Part shown: positions 9,455 through 21,394 of the stretch, piece by piece
How positions within the stretch are numbered: the first letter of the stretch is position 1
Layout of the letters: each line of letters begins with the position of its first letter
NCBI RefSeq assembly: GCF_963678635.1
Contig: NC_087070.1
Coordinates: 22,495,419 to 22,559,418, forward strand
Direction: 5' to 3'
Length of the DNA stretch: 64,000 nucleotides
Source of the DNA: Symsagittifera roscoffensis
Taxonomy: Eukaryota; Xenacoelomorpha; Acoela; Convolutidae
Notes under the pieces: generated by a model
The model's input: only the letters and a program-made list of their open reading frames with translations
The model's database searches: none
What the model was told of the DNA's origin: nothing
Program-made: the position numbers and the translations under genes

Positions 9455-12400
9455 TGAGGAGAAGCGACAGAGCGATAAGACCGCCGTCTTATTTTGGTTT
9501 TCGTGATCACTCGGAAGAAAGTCCAAAAAAGGACACCGTTTCTGCGTCGCAGAGATTTAGTGACGATGAACAAGAGGATTCATACAGTGAAACCAAAGAC
9601 AAAATAGAAAATGAAGAACAACATACTGGGGCGCCTCAACAGCTTCTTGTTATGACCTTCAGTGAGCAAGACCATTATCCTGTCGTACCCATTACAGAAA
9701 ACGTCACAAACTGTTTGTTTGACGCCTTTGGAGGGTCTCTCGACAGATCTAAGGAAGTTCAAGAAACTGAATGGGGGAACAGATGGACTGTGAGTGTGAA
9801 CCTCCAAGGCAAACTGTATTTAGTCCCGGGGGAAACATTGGCGGTATATACGTTGATCTTTTAACGAAAGAAGTCTGCCGATTAAACCAAAACGAATGTT
9901 CAGAACGACTTCTTGTATTCAGCCGATTAATCTTACAGCGGGACCCAACGATAAAAACCACACGTGATGTGAGAGCTTTGATAGGAAGACGACTTGAAGA
10001 CTGGGAAAATAGTAAGTTCAATTTTCTGCTTCAAGAAGACAAACGATGTTCACAAAAACAACCGAGGAAACCCATGAAAAAAAAACAGATCTGAAGACGA
10101 GCACACAGCAGTGGTTTTTGCACGAATGATGATGGAAGGGAAAGTTCGGTCTGCCATGCGTTGGCTGACAAGCAGATCTGGCGGAGGTTTGCTCCATCCA
10201 AATGACGAAGTTATTGATTCCACAACAAAAACAGAAAGTTAGTCATTGACATTCTGAAAGAAAAACAACCCGTAGCATAACAGTCAAAAGAAGAAGCAAG
10301 AATACAATTAGACAGCTTGCCTGAGTTAGAAACAGTAACCATCACTTCTTCTCATATAGAAAAATTTGCGAGGTCAATGCACGGTGGAGCCGGATCTTCA
10401 GGAACAGATTCGGAAAACTGGAAAGACGCATTTCTTCGATTTGGAGGACACAGTTTGGCATTCAGAGACGAAGTGGCAGCGCTGATCATAAAGATAGCTA
10501 ACGAAAGTATTCGATGGAACCAAATACGAGCATTGATGTCAGGTCATCTGATCGCGTTGGACAAGTGCCCCGGAATTAGACCCATTGGTATAGGTGAGTG
10601 TTTGCAAAGAGTAATGTGTAAATGTATGGCCTAGCGACTAAAAAAGATCTCGAAAAAACCTGTGGACCTCAACAACTAGCTTGTGGTGTGAAAGCAGGAA
10701 TAGAAGGAGCTGTACACGCAGTGGAGGAGGTGTTTAATAGTACCAAAGAGGACGGATATGGTCTTCTGTTGATGGATGCCTCAAATGCATTCAATGCATT
10801 GAACAGGGAAACGGCTCTATGGAATGCGAGAATACTTTGGCCATGGTGCTCACGATTTCTTTTCAACACATATAGAGGGTATGCGCCGCTAAATGTTGCA
10901 GGAACGACAGAACTTCTTTTCAGTAGTGAAGGCACTACGCAGGGTGATCCACTAGCGATGTTATTCTATGGGGTTTCATTGATGCCATTGATTGAATCAC
11001 TCAAAGACCGAGATAAGTATTTACAAACATGGTATGTAGATGATTCGGGAGCTCTCGGCGCACTAGAAAACCTGTTGAATGGTTGTCATCTTTGACCGAA
11101 AACGGCCCGAAGTATGGCTATTACCCCGAGCCAAGCAAAATTTATTTGGTTGTTCACCCGAGCTATGTTGAAAAAGCTCATCAATTGTTTGACAGGTTCG
11201 GCATCAAAATAGTTGAAGGTAGAAGATATTTGGGCAGATTTATTGGCTCTGATGAAGGCAAAATTCATTTCACTTCAAAAAAGGTCCAAGAAAGGCTGGA
11301 TTGTCTTGGCGAGTTGTCCAAAGTGGCAGAAAAAGAACCTCAAGCTGCTTTAGTGGGATTAACAAGATCACTGCAATGCGAATGGAATTTTGTCCAGAGA
11401 GTAGTCAAAGATACGTCGCAGTTGTTTGCACCTCTCGAGAAGATGTTGGAGGAAAACTTTTTGCAAAGCTTACTAGGAACTTCTAGTGTCACACACTCAG
11501 ATCGTGTTTTGTATTCACTTCCTGTCAAAAGAGGGGGACTAGGTGTGCGAAATCCAATAGAAGGTGCCGAACTATCATTTTCCACTTCACGTGAAGCAAC
11601 CGACTGTCTCGTGAGTTCGATCCTTCTCCAAGATGATTTCGACCAAACTTTACACAAAACAAAGATGAGAGAAGCAAGAAAAAACCACGAGGAGAAACAA
11701 AATGCTGTGGACAAAGATAAACTCGATGAATTGCTTGCAGTTTTACCAGCAGATCAGAAACGAGCGATCCGGAGAATAATCGACAACAACTGTTCCTTGT
11801 GGCTAACTTCGCTCCCCTTGTTGAAAGATAATTTTGATTTGTCAGTCACAGAGTTCAGAGACGCTCTATGTGTCAGGTACAGAAAACCACTCAAACGTTC
11901 TTTCTCGAGATGCAATGGATGTCAACAAGATTTTGACTTACAGCATGCACTTTCTTGCAAGAAGGGCGGACTGGTAACACTACGACACAACGAAATAAGA
12001 GACGCAGTGGACGATCTTGGCTCAATTTTGTGGAAAGATGTGAAAAGAGAACCTGTCGTAAAAGAACCAGATGTAGAAAATGGAACCCCGGCACTAATTG
12101 CAGATCTTTCAGCTCGTGGGGTTTGGGATAGACAGTCGGCTGCGTCGTTCGACATCCGTGTTACAGACACTGACGCTCCATCTTACCAAAACTGCAATCC
12201 CATGAATGTACTGAAAACTGCAGAGATTGAGAAGAAAAATAAGTATGGACCAGCTTGTGAAGAAAAGCACATGTTTTTCACTCCACTTGTCACTTCAATA
12301 GATGGTGTTTTGGCCCCGGAGTTCACGTTTTTCCTCAAACGATTAGCAGATGGTCTGGCATCAAAATGGGAGCGCCCATATAGTCATGTCATGTGCTGGG

Positions 12401-12519
12401 TGATATGTAGATTTTCATTCGCTATACTAAGAGCAACCAACATTTGCATCAGAGGCACAAGATCCAAATGGCGATCCCTCAGCGTTGAGCACGGTTACAC
12501 AATTGGTATTGCATTCTAA
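9451..12519 (+). pseudogene. Reverse transcriptase with C-terminal restriction-like endonuclease region, frameshifted
   Basis: The reading can be followed through 9451-9830, 9831-10094, 10099-10242, 10317-10634, 10622-11080 and 11075-12519, so four to five small indels inactivate it. An acidic N-terminus is followed by RMMMEGKVRSAMRWLTSRSG and GAGSSGTDSENWKDAFLRFG. RT motifs come next: LIALDKCPGIRPIGIGE, motif A LLLMDASNAFNALNR, motif B SSEGTTQGDPLAM and motif C TWYVDDSG (YVDD, where YADD or FADD is usual). The 11083-12519 part keeps KYGYYPEPSKIYLVV and RRYLGRFIGS. It then shows a zinc-like CNGCQQDFDLQHALSC and a PD-(D/E)xK-like series (ADLSARGVWD, SFDIRVTDTD, EIEKKNKY). The C-terminal domain assignment rests on motif order only. 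Confidence 0.7.
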
Positions 12520-12707
12520 AAATTCACACGCTGTTAACTGGGGCTTTCATCGCGCATAACTGACTCCTATGATATTAGAATTTCGACACCATTTGCATAT
12601 TATTTCGAAGAATATGAGATGATTGAAGATAAAAACACAGGATGACAACTGTGAACAAGCAACGAAAAACTTTTCCTTGCACCATTCGAAACCAATTTAT
12701 TTTGATT

Positions 12708-15225
12708 TTAAGTTAAGTTTACGCTGTTGCGAATTAAAAAACAAATTCTGGTAAGATCAGGTACCTTTGATATTCTGTTGGTGACACGATTTTTGAACCG
12801 AATTTTGATGTTGTGTTCGCTTTGATCTTGGCATAGTTTTGACAAGAGTAGTAAGTCATTCAATTGCCAGTAGAGTGGGAGCGGTAGATCATTCAGCAGG
12901 CGCAGCTGGTCTGTGTAGTATCCCTGGAAATGGAGAATCCCTAAGATCCATCTGATAGTCCTCTTTCGCAACAAATCGAGTTTTTTCAAGCCTTGTCTTG
13001 AGGGGACTGAGCAGTGTGTTCTGTAGAGTAGTATTGGCATTAGAAAATAATCGTAGGCAGTAGAAAAATCTGTTCGCTTTTTTCGGGCGTTCATATATGT
13101 GAGTCCTGCTATTCAAGTTTTGGCTGAAAAAACTCATCGGTCTTTTATACTCGATTTTGCTCAAACGTGATTCCATTTAGAATCAGATTGTTCAAGTTTC
13201 CTCTAGTTTTAGTTTGTGCGCATTTGTCTATTGCTAATTGCATATCGTTTTCATGAATCCAATTTTGAAATTCCGTTATTTCGCGCTGAACTTCATCATT
13301 TGTTTTGTTGATGGCCTGGGTTTTCAGGTTGTCTGCGACGATGAAAGGGTCCCTGAATCTGAGTACATCGAGCAGATCAATTATGAAGATGCAGAACAAT
13401 AGGGGCCACAAAGGTAACACCTAGGAGACTCCACAAGTTTTTTCTCGTTCGACAGACGCAGTAAATCCGATACGAACAAACTGTTTGCGTTTGTGCAAAT
13501 AATCGTACGGAATTTCCAGAAAACAATCTTTTACACCATTACAGTTTAATTTTCCTGGAAAGAGCTTGTGTGGTACTCTGTCAAAACCTTTCGAGAAAGC
13601 AGAATAGAAAGCAACTATTTTCGATATGGGATCAAGTGCAGAGTAAATATTGTTCAGAAGTGGTAGCATAATGCTCATAACGGATCTTTTTTTCGCAAAA
13701 ACCCATGTTGATTTTTCGTTAGATACATCCTGAAGTGTTCGAACAAAGGATTATAAACACATTTCTCAAAAATTTTACAATCAAAGCAGTGTAGTGAAAT
13801 CGCGCGATAGTTCTCCACAGTTCTGGGATCACCCTTCTTGAATACAGGTACTACTGCTGTAGTTTTCCAAGATGCTGGAAGCTTGGGCAGGGGCTTCACA
13901 TTTTCAGAGAGCTTGTTCCGAATTTTGCACATTTGACTACTGAATTGATAGAAGAACATAGGCGGCAAGCCATTTGCTCCCAGCGTTTTGATCGTATCGA
14001 TAATATCAAGGAGATTTTTGATTACATTAATAGAGATAGAGAAATTACTTAGAGTCGGCGATTTAACGTCAATTGTGTTCGCCAAATCATTTATGCGGAA
14101 GCTTTTTCTCTGGGTGAGAAAACAGACTTACAGAGTTCATTGAATGAACTTGCCTTTTCTAGGGAAGGTGACGAAGAGTTGCTGGAATTTTAGCGGATCG
14201 GTTTATATGTTTTAAATGCTGATTAATGCTGTTCGTGTTTCTTGATCCAAAGACTGAATTTTGATAACATATCCTGTCTTGCTCTTGTAGCTTGTGAGTC
14301 GTCTTTCAAGTAGTCTTCGTTGAGTCTCTAACATTTTATTTTTGTTTGAAGTGATGGATTTAATCCATGGAAGAAAAGATTGCCTGAATTTTGTTCTCTT
14401 GGGTACATAAGCATTTATTAAATAGTAGAGATACTCCTAAACCTCATTGTACACGTTGTCTATGTTTGTGTAGCAGTTGGGTTCGAAAATAATTTCATCC
14501 ATACTTTCTAAGACAGCGTTTTAATTTCTAGAAGTATGGTTGTAGTGTTTTTCTTTCTTTGGAGAGACTTCAAGGTATTTCAATTCAAGGGTAGATATTA
14601 CGGAGTAGTGGTCTGAGCAGTCATATATCTTGTCAGATTCATCATCGCGAGTAGAGAAGACAGTGCAATTTTGGTAGAGTAGAGCATCTAAAGTGCTCAT
14701 GCCACGCGTTGGAAACTCTACGCTTTACTGAAACAGTCAATCTTCAAAAAGATCTAATAGTTTTTGTTTGTTAGTGTCCGGACTCCAGAAGCTGTCCCAT
14801 TTTGCGGGGGAAAGTTGATGTCACCACATATTATGGCTTTACTGCCTTTTGGGATTTTTTTTTCAAATTTCTCGGTTTTGTATCGATAGCGGCTGTCAGA
14901 TGGTGGAATGTAGAAAGAAAATAAGTATTTCTTCTTGGTTCTTCTTGCAAACCTTCTTGCAAACCAACAATAACAACACCAAGGGAATTGTGAGATGTTT
15001 CTTGTTTTCTGTCAGATCGTTAAATAAGGTAGTCTTGTAAAAAAAATTCTGATTTAAACTTTTGTCGTTTAGCCATGTATCACAGAAACTTATTACATTG
15101 TAGGAATTAGTTTGTATAGCATTAGCGAGTTTAAAGCGTCTTTGACTCTCTATAAGACTTTGTGCATTTAGCTGTAGTATCTGTAGGCTAGTAGTATAGT
15201 CAAGCATTTGGGACGCGCTCGTCAG
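12708..15225 (-). pseudogene. APE-type LINE pol, near full length but frameshifted
   Basis: Read on the minus strand from 15207: an endonuclease start (LQILQLNAQSLIESQRRF, ISFCDTWL), then AIICGDINFPPAKWDSF near 14836 (the GD.N motif) and DCSDHYSV near 14620 (the SDH motif). The RT begins near 14085 with WKTTAVVPVFKKGDPRTVEN and continues through YRAISL, QHGF, FSKGFDRVPHKL (13600), RKQFVRI and ...CGVS. The FADD box is damaged (FIVADNLK, 13350). Then come MQLAIDKCAQTK and C-terminal helices ending ...ICFLIRNSVNLT at 12708. Several frame breaks (13094/13176, 13420, 13678, 14085-14500) make it defunct. It looks like a Jockey/CR1-group element. Confidence 0.85.
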
Positions 15226-15944
15226 ATTTTGTTACCTTGAGCTCATCGTTGTATATTTCAAAATTCCGTTTTAATCAATTTCTCATATGGAACCCCTTCT
15301 ATAAGTTCTTTTCGAGATCCAAATGAGTCCTTTTTGAGTTCTTTCATCTATGAGTTCCAAATGATTGAAGAGATTTCTGTTTAAATGAAAGAACATGAGT
15401 CAGTGCATTGGCATAAACACATTGGTTGTTTCTTAAAAAAGACTAACAAACTTGGAAAACGACTTTTACTTTTCTAATGAACCGTAAAAAGAGACAGTTT
15501 TGCTTCTAGGTATCATAAAATTTTTGTTTTTGAGGTAGACAGAACTCCCCGATGTAGTTTTTTCAAATTACTTGTAATATTGGGCTTTTTGACTCTCTGG
15601 ACAACATTTACGCGTGACTTTTTTTCAGGCAGGGCTAACTTCATAGTATAACAAAGCAAAATGTCAGCTAAATACTTTTAAAAACGGTTCTTTCCTTTTA
15701 GTTTTTTCGTTTTGAAAGGACTTTTCATGTTCTAAACTGCAATAAAAAGTTTCACATGAACAAGTTAACATGTTTACGACTTTTTTAACGTCCAAATTGC
15801 CGTATGAACCACGTTTGAACATTTTATTGAAGTTTGCAAGTTGTGGGAACCTAAAAAAAAGCACTTTCCGGCTATTCATTTACAAGAAAAGCAAAGTTTT
15901 TCAGTCTTATTTCGTAGTAACGCTTGGTCAAACTGTTCGGACAT
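15226..15944. other. No gene seen
   Basis: AT-rich sequence between the 5' end of the minus-strand LINE and the lectin-like terminal exon. It may contain the LINE 5' leader and the 3' UTR of the lectin gene, but no poly(A) signal or repeat could be fixed. Confidence 0.4.
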
Positions 15945-16102
15945 TCAAGTGACTGTTCTATTCATCGCTGGATAACCATAGGGATCAATGATGTACTGGC
16001 AAATAATCATGGCCATATCTTTCTGCTCCACCGCAAACAGATTGTTAGTAGTTGACTTAGACATTGTGCAGAACCGGTTCGGCCAGAAGTCCCCCGGCTG
16101 CC
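15945..16102 (-). CDS. C-type-lectin-like gene, terminal coding exon
   Basis: The acceptor is TTATTCAG at 16103-16110 on the minus strand and the exon runs to a TGA at 15945-15947. In phase it reads QPGDFWPNRFCTMSKST, then NNLFAVEQKDMAMIICQYII and a short tail DPYGYPAMNRTVT. With the W-Y-P-G end of the preceding exon this makes a WYPGQP...F-C-T...ICQY pattern, the W..G.P...C...ICQ end of a C-type lectin-like domain (CTLD). The exon starts with two bases that complete a Gly codon split after its first base, matching the donor at 17005-17006. The third core cysteine usual about eight residues before the last one is not visible (FAVEQKDM), so disulphide pairing may be unusual and sugar binding cannot be claimed. 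Confidence 0.6.
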
Positions 16103-17006
16103 CTGAATAACAGAATGAAGTTCATTAAACCTTATGCTTTTTGATGGGAGGGGGCTGTAGGTTGCTTAGAAATTTATATCGGGTAACATCGGCTTTTCGC
16201 GTGATTTTTGTCAGATAGAATAATTGTTTTAAAATATCACTGCAAAACTAATATTCTGATTTGAATGTCAAGAAAAGTTTCAAAATTGTTCAAGTTTAAA
16301 CTTTTTTAACGTACGCGTAAGGTAATCCAGCGTAAGGTGGAAACACAAATGTTGATATTTTTTTCGAAGACGCAGAAAAAGCATTTTTTGTATTGTTTTT
16401 TTATGCCTAGAGCAATGCATGATTTATTCAATTTTGAAAAACCAATCTAACATTCTTAAAATGCAATGAAAATTGGTAGAGTGAACAAATTTATTTTTCA
16501 TTGCTAACTTCGTAACATCAAGCATTTAGCCATGAAAGTGAAAGTTGTTGCCCCGGTAAATATAGCTTCGAACAAACCTTTTCAACAATTTTACTGATCT
16601 CAGCAAATTAAAACAAAGAGACATTGGCATGTTCTGAGAAGGTGCAAACTAATACTAGAGTACTTAATTAGTGACATGATGCATTGAACCCCCCCCCCCC
16701 CCACAAATTTCAAAACTTCTAGTTTCATTGCGAGTTTCTCTACGAGTATTTATGCGGCTTAACGCGCGTGATACCAAGTTCCATTGCATCATGATTCTTT
16801 TGAAACAATTTCTTTTTAAATTTGATTTCGAAGGCAGGGGGTTACGGGCCGTTGCAAACAATAAAAAACATAACGAAAACTGTTGGAAAATTGAAACAGA
16901 AGGGCGAAAGATCTAAGAAACATCCATGAAGATCCATCCACTGATTATACTATTTTCCGACACTAAACACATTTTCATTTCGAGAAAAAAGTCACACGTC
17001 TCTAAC
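16103..17006 (-). other. Intron of the C-type-lectin-like gene
   Basis: A 904-bp GT...AG intron: donor G|GTTAGA at 17006 and acceptor TTATTCAG| at 16103. It contains a C14 run on the plus strand (16689-16702) and otherwise nothing recognisable. Confidence 0.55.
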
Positions 17007-17218
17007 CGGGATACCACCAGGGACCGGGTGGCAATGGCAAAATGGTTGTGAGGCTGACCCAGCAGCTCCCAGGAATGTCAGGTTGTCCGTCGTAGGCGAA
17101 ATTAGTCCAGAAGTAGCAGTTGGGAGGCTGATAGCAGTCCACAAATTGGTTCAAATAGTTCCACATTGTGTACAGTTCCTCCGGATTGCTTGGCTCGAAC
17201 ATTGAGGAATAATACATC
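17007..17218 (-). CDS. C-type-lectin-like gene, internal exon
   Basis: The acceptor is CGGTTTTAG at 17219-17227 and the donor CCCG|GTTAGA. The 212-nt exon begins with one base finishing a split codon (phase 2), then MYYSSMFEPSNPEELYTMWN. It continues through FVDCYQPPNCYFWTNFAYDG and ends PLPPGPWWYP plus one base. FWTNFAYDG and the later W..G.P correspond to the central W-I-G-like and WND-like parts of a CTLD. The ATG is internal. The required upstream exon is not found within 5 kb, but the signal-peptide exons at 34862-35073 and 42595-42806 end in the needed phase. Composition (many Tyr, Trp, Pro, Cys) and GC content contrast with the flanks and support a genuine exon. Confidence 0.6.
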
Positions 17219-18074
17219 CTAAAACCGGAAAGTGCGAGGGGGCATAAGAGCTAGCTAGTACCTGGTTGTCTAGGAGAGGGTGGATGGGGGGTTAGTGGGG
17301 GCGGGGATGCGATTAAGTGGGGGCTGGGTTTGATGGAGGATAAGTGGAAGAGGGACGGGGGAGGGGTTAAGTTGGCCAGTGGGAGGTGTAAGTTGGTAAA
17401 AATGTTTGAGCTCATATTGGCTCACGTATATTTCTGTTCACTTTTTCTTGATACTTGAAAAAGCTGGCTTGGGAGTTAATCGAATAACTTATTCAAGAAT
17501 TATTGTGATCCGTGCCCGTAGCTTCAGAGTGCGGCAAAACTATCCAGTCCGACCGAGGCAACACTATCAATGCCGATTAAATTTTTTGACCTATTGTAGG
17601 TCGAGTAAAAAACTGAAACCATTTTCTACAAGAAGCAAAAAACGCTGACTTTACTTTCAGCCGGGCAAAAAAAACGTTTCTAACCTTCTCAAAACTCTTA
17701 AAAAGACCTTTTTCGCCATCTTAGAGTTGCCTCTCTGAAGAAACATTTCAACATGGTCGTAATCCAGTGAGGTTTTGCTCGGTGAAGAAATTCACTATGA
17801 AAGATGGGTTTTTCTTCAAATTTTACTAAAGAAAAGCAATCATATAGTCTGAAAAGCATGTAGGAGTATCGAGAAAACTAGAAAATGGGGGAAACTGGAA
17901 AATAATTCATTTCAAAGCTTCATTTTTGTGCGCCAAAGATGAGTTCTTGAGATCAAATACAAACCAAAAAAAAATTTGACCCAATTTTTTTTTGACACGC
18001 TCTGTTGTTGCTTTTTAGATTTGTCTGTGGGAGCCGAATTCTAGTCTACTAAAGACATCGATTCGCCAGCTCTA
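17219..18074. other. No exon seen; G-rich stretch
   Basis: If the lectin exons join to 34.9 kb this is the end of a long first intron. A G-rich, low-complexity segment lies at 17270-17390 (GGGGTTAGTGGGGGCGGGG-like). The rest is AT-rich with no coding signal. Confidence 0.4.
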
Positions 18075-18760
18075 TCATTCCATTCCTTTTGGATCTTCAG
18101 TCATGATCGAGAGGTCCACTCTGTAGTCGCCGAATATATCGTGTCTCGCTGCCATTGTGCCGGGGAACTCGAGTAACCAGTGCTCAAGGGTTTCATTATC
18201 TTCACCGCACCTCTCGATCGTTGGATCCTTCAAATGCTTATACGCTGCCCGCTGCATTCTATGGCCTGCACTCAGCCTTGCTAGCATAACGGCGTCTTTT
18301 CGGTTGGTCACAATGGCTTCGTCGCGTTTTGCTAAGTACTTGGCGTCGACCGCTCTAGTCCTATCATGTTTTGGTATGATGTCGGTGATAGATCTTTTTA
18401 TGGTCTTGAAATTAATTGGTCTGTGGTCGCCTTACAGGGTTGTAGCATCGTTTGCTAGTCTTTCTGCGATCTAGATTCCAGGGATCTCCATGTGGCCACG
18501 ATTTGACGGTTTATGAAGTCTGGTTGTCGTCTTATACGGATGATGTCTTCGATGTCAATCCCGAGGGCGGTTGTCAAGTATTGCGAGTCGGTGCAGATCA
18601 TGACCTTGTCATTTTCAGCGGTAACATGAACTTCTACTGTTGAAGAGATTTCGTTGAAATCCGGTACTCCACTTGAAGGCACTCCTCTCGGAACGGTCTG
18701 TTGTTCCTCGGAATGAAGAAAGTAAATGAAAAAAAAACAATGAAAAAATTTGCAAAACAT
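18075..18760 (-). pseudogene. LINE 3' fragment: RNase H domain and C-terminal tail
   Basis: On the minus strand 18760-18455 ends in an RNase H signature (VMICTDSQYLTTALG). After a frame break it continues with DRTRAVDAKYLAKRDEA, then RKDAVMLARLSAGHRMQRAA and ETLEHWLLEFPG. The last two blocks are the typical RT tail (R...L.RLR.GH, then a C..C...E...H.L..C motif), though the cysteines are partly lost (RCGEDNETLEHW). No RT lies upstream, so this is a truncated insertion of a family with an RNase H domain, unlike the other LINEs in the window. Confidence 0.75.
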
Positions 18761-19658
18761 TGGGAAAAAAATAAATTTTTTAAAAATTTAATTGATTCCT
18801 TCGAAACTCACATATCGAAAACGGTTGACATGTCAGAAAAAGTTTTTTACATAAGAAGCGAGCCATTTTTTACAAACAAAATTACCGACATTTTTGAATT
18901 GAAAATCATACTGACTATCAACGTATTCATCATTAACCTCGAAAAAGCACGTTCAGCTCAGAACATTTGTCCGCCACTCAGTAGCGAGAACCATCACATT
19001 CTAACACGATCAGAAACTGAATCAGAATCACGATGTGGCTTTTCTGACTTCGTTGGTCGAACTTGAGTGTTAGATTGTGATTTTTTGTGCACTGTGTTGG
19101 CTACACTTTTGAAAAAGTAAAATCATCCTGAATCCTCAAGCTACGGTAAACATTACAGAAACGTTCGGGCTCAACAAACCCAAAATCTTGTTTTTATGTG
19201 TGCAATTTGATTTTGTTTAGTTTTCTGATGAAATTGAACTACTGGAAGTTCTTTTATTTTGCCTTATTTTACATCGCTGACCCCAAATTTGTGTACAAAA
19301 TTCATCAAAAAGTCTTGAGCACTGTTGGAAATTTTTGCCCAAAAACCTAGTAAATTGTGATTTTTGAATTATATTTATGTAACAGTGTATTACCAAAAAG
19401 TAACAAAAAAAACAACAAATCCAATAAAAATGCGAAAGCTCCAAGGTGCTAAACCACTGCTTACAAACAGGGTATCCTCATGTTGATAATTGAGAGCAAT
19501 AACAAGTAAAGACGTTTCTCCATAACTTAAAACATTTGATGATAACATTTTGCAGAACGGGCTTAAAGTTTTTTTAATTATAGGACATTATTTTTGAACT
19601 TAGTAAACTTAAGGCCAATCGCTAATAAAATAATTTAAAAAAATTTTGCTGACAAATG
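18761..19658. other. No gene seen
   Basis: AT-rich. Plus-strand open stretches (for example 18701-19066) are lysine-rich runs from A-rich DNA without recognisable domains. Confidence 0.4.
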
Positions 19659-20027
19659 TTACGAGCTGCCTAATTTTTGATTCGAAGCATACGCATTTAT
19701 TTTATAAAGAGTCCCAAAGTCGTCGCCATTATAAAGGCTTTCCAGGACTACGGACAGTGTGTCAGGATTCATCACTGGAAAGCGAAGAAATACCATTATT
19801 TTTCCTGCGGTTTCCAATTCGTAGGTAGGAACGTGCGTTGAGAAGTAATCATCTGGCCAAGTGTCATTTCTTCCACCCAGAAACTTTTTACCATTACAAA
19901 ACGCAGACAATCGAGTAGTTCAGGTGCTTTTTGGTCAAAGGGTCTACATGCTGGGTTGCATCTTACGACTCTAGCTCGTACCAAGATGTTTTCATCTTCC
20001 AAGCCGTTTTTGATGTTCCTTGTTTTC
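19659..20027 (-). pseudogene. Unrecognised coding-like fragment with one frame break
   Basis: On the minus strand an acceptor-like TGCAGCATAG (~20028) precedes TRNIKNGLEDENILVRARVV and RCNPACRPFDQKAPELLDCL. In the next frame, from the T-run near 19900, the reading continues NGKKFLGGRNDTWPDDYFST, then FLRFPVMNPDTLSVVLESLY, ending ...NQKLGSS and TAA. Adding one T to the TTTT run would restore one frame, so this looks like an exon with a single 1-nt deletion, or a sequencing error. Codon use is protein-like and C.P.C is present. I do not recognise the family. Confidence 0.3.
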
Positions 20028-20462
20028 TATGCTGCACTTGAAGAGGCTGTCGGTAGTGGTTCAATTAAAACCAACGTTTTGAAATACATACGGAAACGGA
20101 TCAGTTGGTCGGACTAGCGTCACTCTTTAATACTTGTTTTGATTTTTTAGCGTGGAATAAAGGCCTAACCAATTATCAAGCCTACATCGGCGTTGTTAAA
20201 AGTAATTGAACGCATCGGAGCTAGACTAAGACACTTCTTTGTAAAGCGGTAAGATGAAATGTATCAGTTCTGACCTCGGGTTTGTTTTCTGAAGGAAGGC
20301 AGTGAATTGGAATTTATTTTCGATTTCGTCGAATTAGCAAACACGTTAATCTGAAACTGCTGCTTCAATTTAACGAATTAGTTACGTTGATACTATTGTC
20401 TGTCAGATATAGATCTTTGCCTGATAGATTGAAAACAAAATGACATATCCTTTAATGGAGAC

Positions 20463-20820
20463 TTAAGAATAGCTTGATCTGAAATCAAATAGCGTCAGGC
20501 AATCATTGATAGGATTTCGAACACAGTCCCAAGCATGAGAATGGACAGTAAGCTTTTCCAGGAGACCATTTTCTGGTGACCAAAGTGTTGGTGCGTGTGC
20601 AGTCTGGTTTAGAGCATTAATTAGCTCGAGAACACTAAGGAATAAGTGGCTTCCAAAAACAAAGTTTTTTTCTGTTGAAAAATATGCTCTGTTTCGAGGT
20701 TTTCTCCTGAAGAACAGAGCACTTCCACAACCCAAGTTTGTCTTTAAAAGAACAAAAGTCGGAAACTCAAAATTTGTCTCGTAAACTTCTGTAGTTGTAG
20801 CAAAAACGGTATCTCTGCTG
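20463..20820 (-). other. Unrecognised open stretch, possible exon
   Basis: The minus strand is open from just after a TAA near 20830 to a TAA at 20463. It reads TTTEVYETNFEFPTFVLL, LGCGSALFFRRKPRNRAYFS, LWSPENGLLEKLTVHSHAWD and CVRNPINDCLTL. Cys, Trp and a balanced composition favour real or former coding sequence. No domain is recognised and splice sites are not clear. It lies in the same orientation as the fragment at 19659-20027 and could belong with it. Confidence 0.25.
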
Positions 20821-21106
20821 TAGACTTAATTATTTCCTCCACCTAAGATTTACCAGACATGTTTCCTGTTTATTCTTGCACTTCTGCTCTGTTATTTAAC
20901 CAAGCATTGAAATCTAGTAAATTTGGCTTTCACCAGTTACGTTGGATTTTTCAGATTGTTGATATCCATGTGCGGCTATAGCATTCTGTGGCCGGCCATA
21001 ATTTGGTCATCTTATAAATTTTTTTTGCTGTAGGCAAGGTCTGCCATGGAAGAACTACTTTTTCCCAAACTTAGTATGACTAGACAAATAATTTTTACTT
21101 CGTCGG

Positions 21107-21394
21107 TTAAAGAAGCTTAGTTGATTGTGCTGTGCAATTGGCCGAATCATTTGTGCCACTGGAGGAGATTACCAACCTAGCATGACGTTTCCTTTTAGGC
21201 AGAGAACCCTTTTTGGCGACTGAGAGCATTTTAACTAAGAGGCTCAGGGTACCTGAATTGTCCAGAATCCGATTGATAAACAATTTGTGTTGGTTGCATT
21301 GAAGTACCAAAAAATTAGCCTCCTTATGACGCTGCTCATTATCTGATGACGCTTGAAGAGATGTCTTTAGTTGTAGCTCCAAAAGTTTTGTTCA
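21107..21394 (-). other. Unrecognised basic open stretch, possible exon
   Basis: Minus-strand stretch reading KLLELQLKTSLQASSDNEQR, VLQCNQHKLFINRILDNSGT and KKGSLPKRKRHARLV, bounded by stops. Composition is plausible for a protein. No ATG start, domain or clear splice site is seen. Confidence 0.2.

Larger units (their letters stand above)
8582..12700 (+). mobile_element. RLE-type non-LTR retrotransposon, long copy 3
   Basis: The order is leader (8582-9055), ORF1 with Thr-Ile-Ala repeats (9056-9454), pol with RT and a C-terminal endonuclease-like domain (9451-12519, several frameshifts), then a short 3' untranslated part to about 12700 that abuts the minus-strand LINE. The RT-CCHC-nuclease order in one protein matches early-branching site-specific non-LTR clades (R2, CRE, NeSL, Utopia-type), as opposed to APE-type LINEs. 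I did not assign a clade. No target-site duplication or 28S/snRNA/spliced-leader target is recognisable at the ends. Confidence 0.7.

Noticed and set aside
18701-19066. 121-codon plus-strand frame
   Set aside because: Mostly Lys/Phe/Asn from A/T-rich DNA, and it partly overlaps the antisense of the RNase H fragment.
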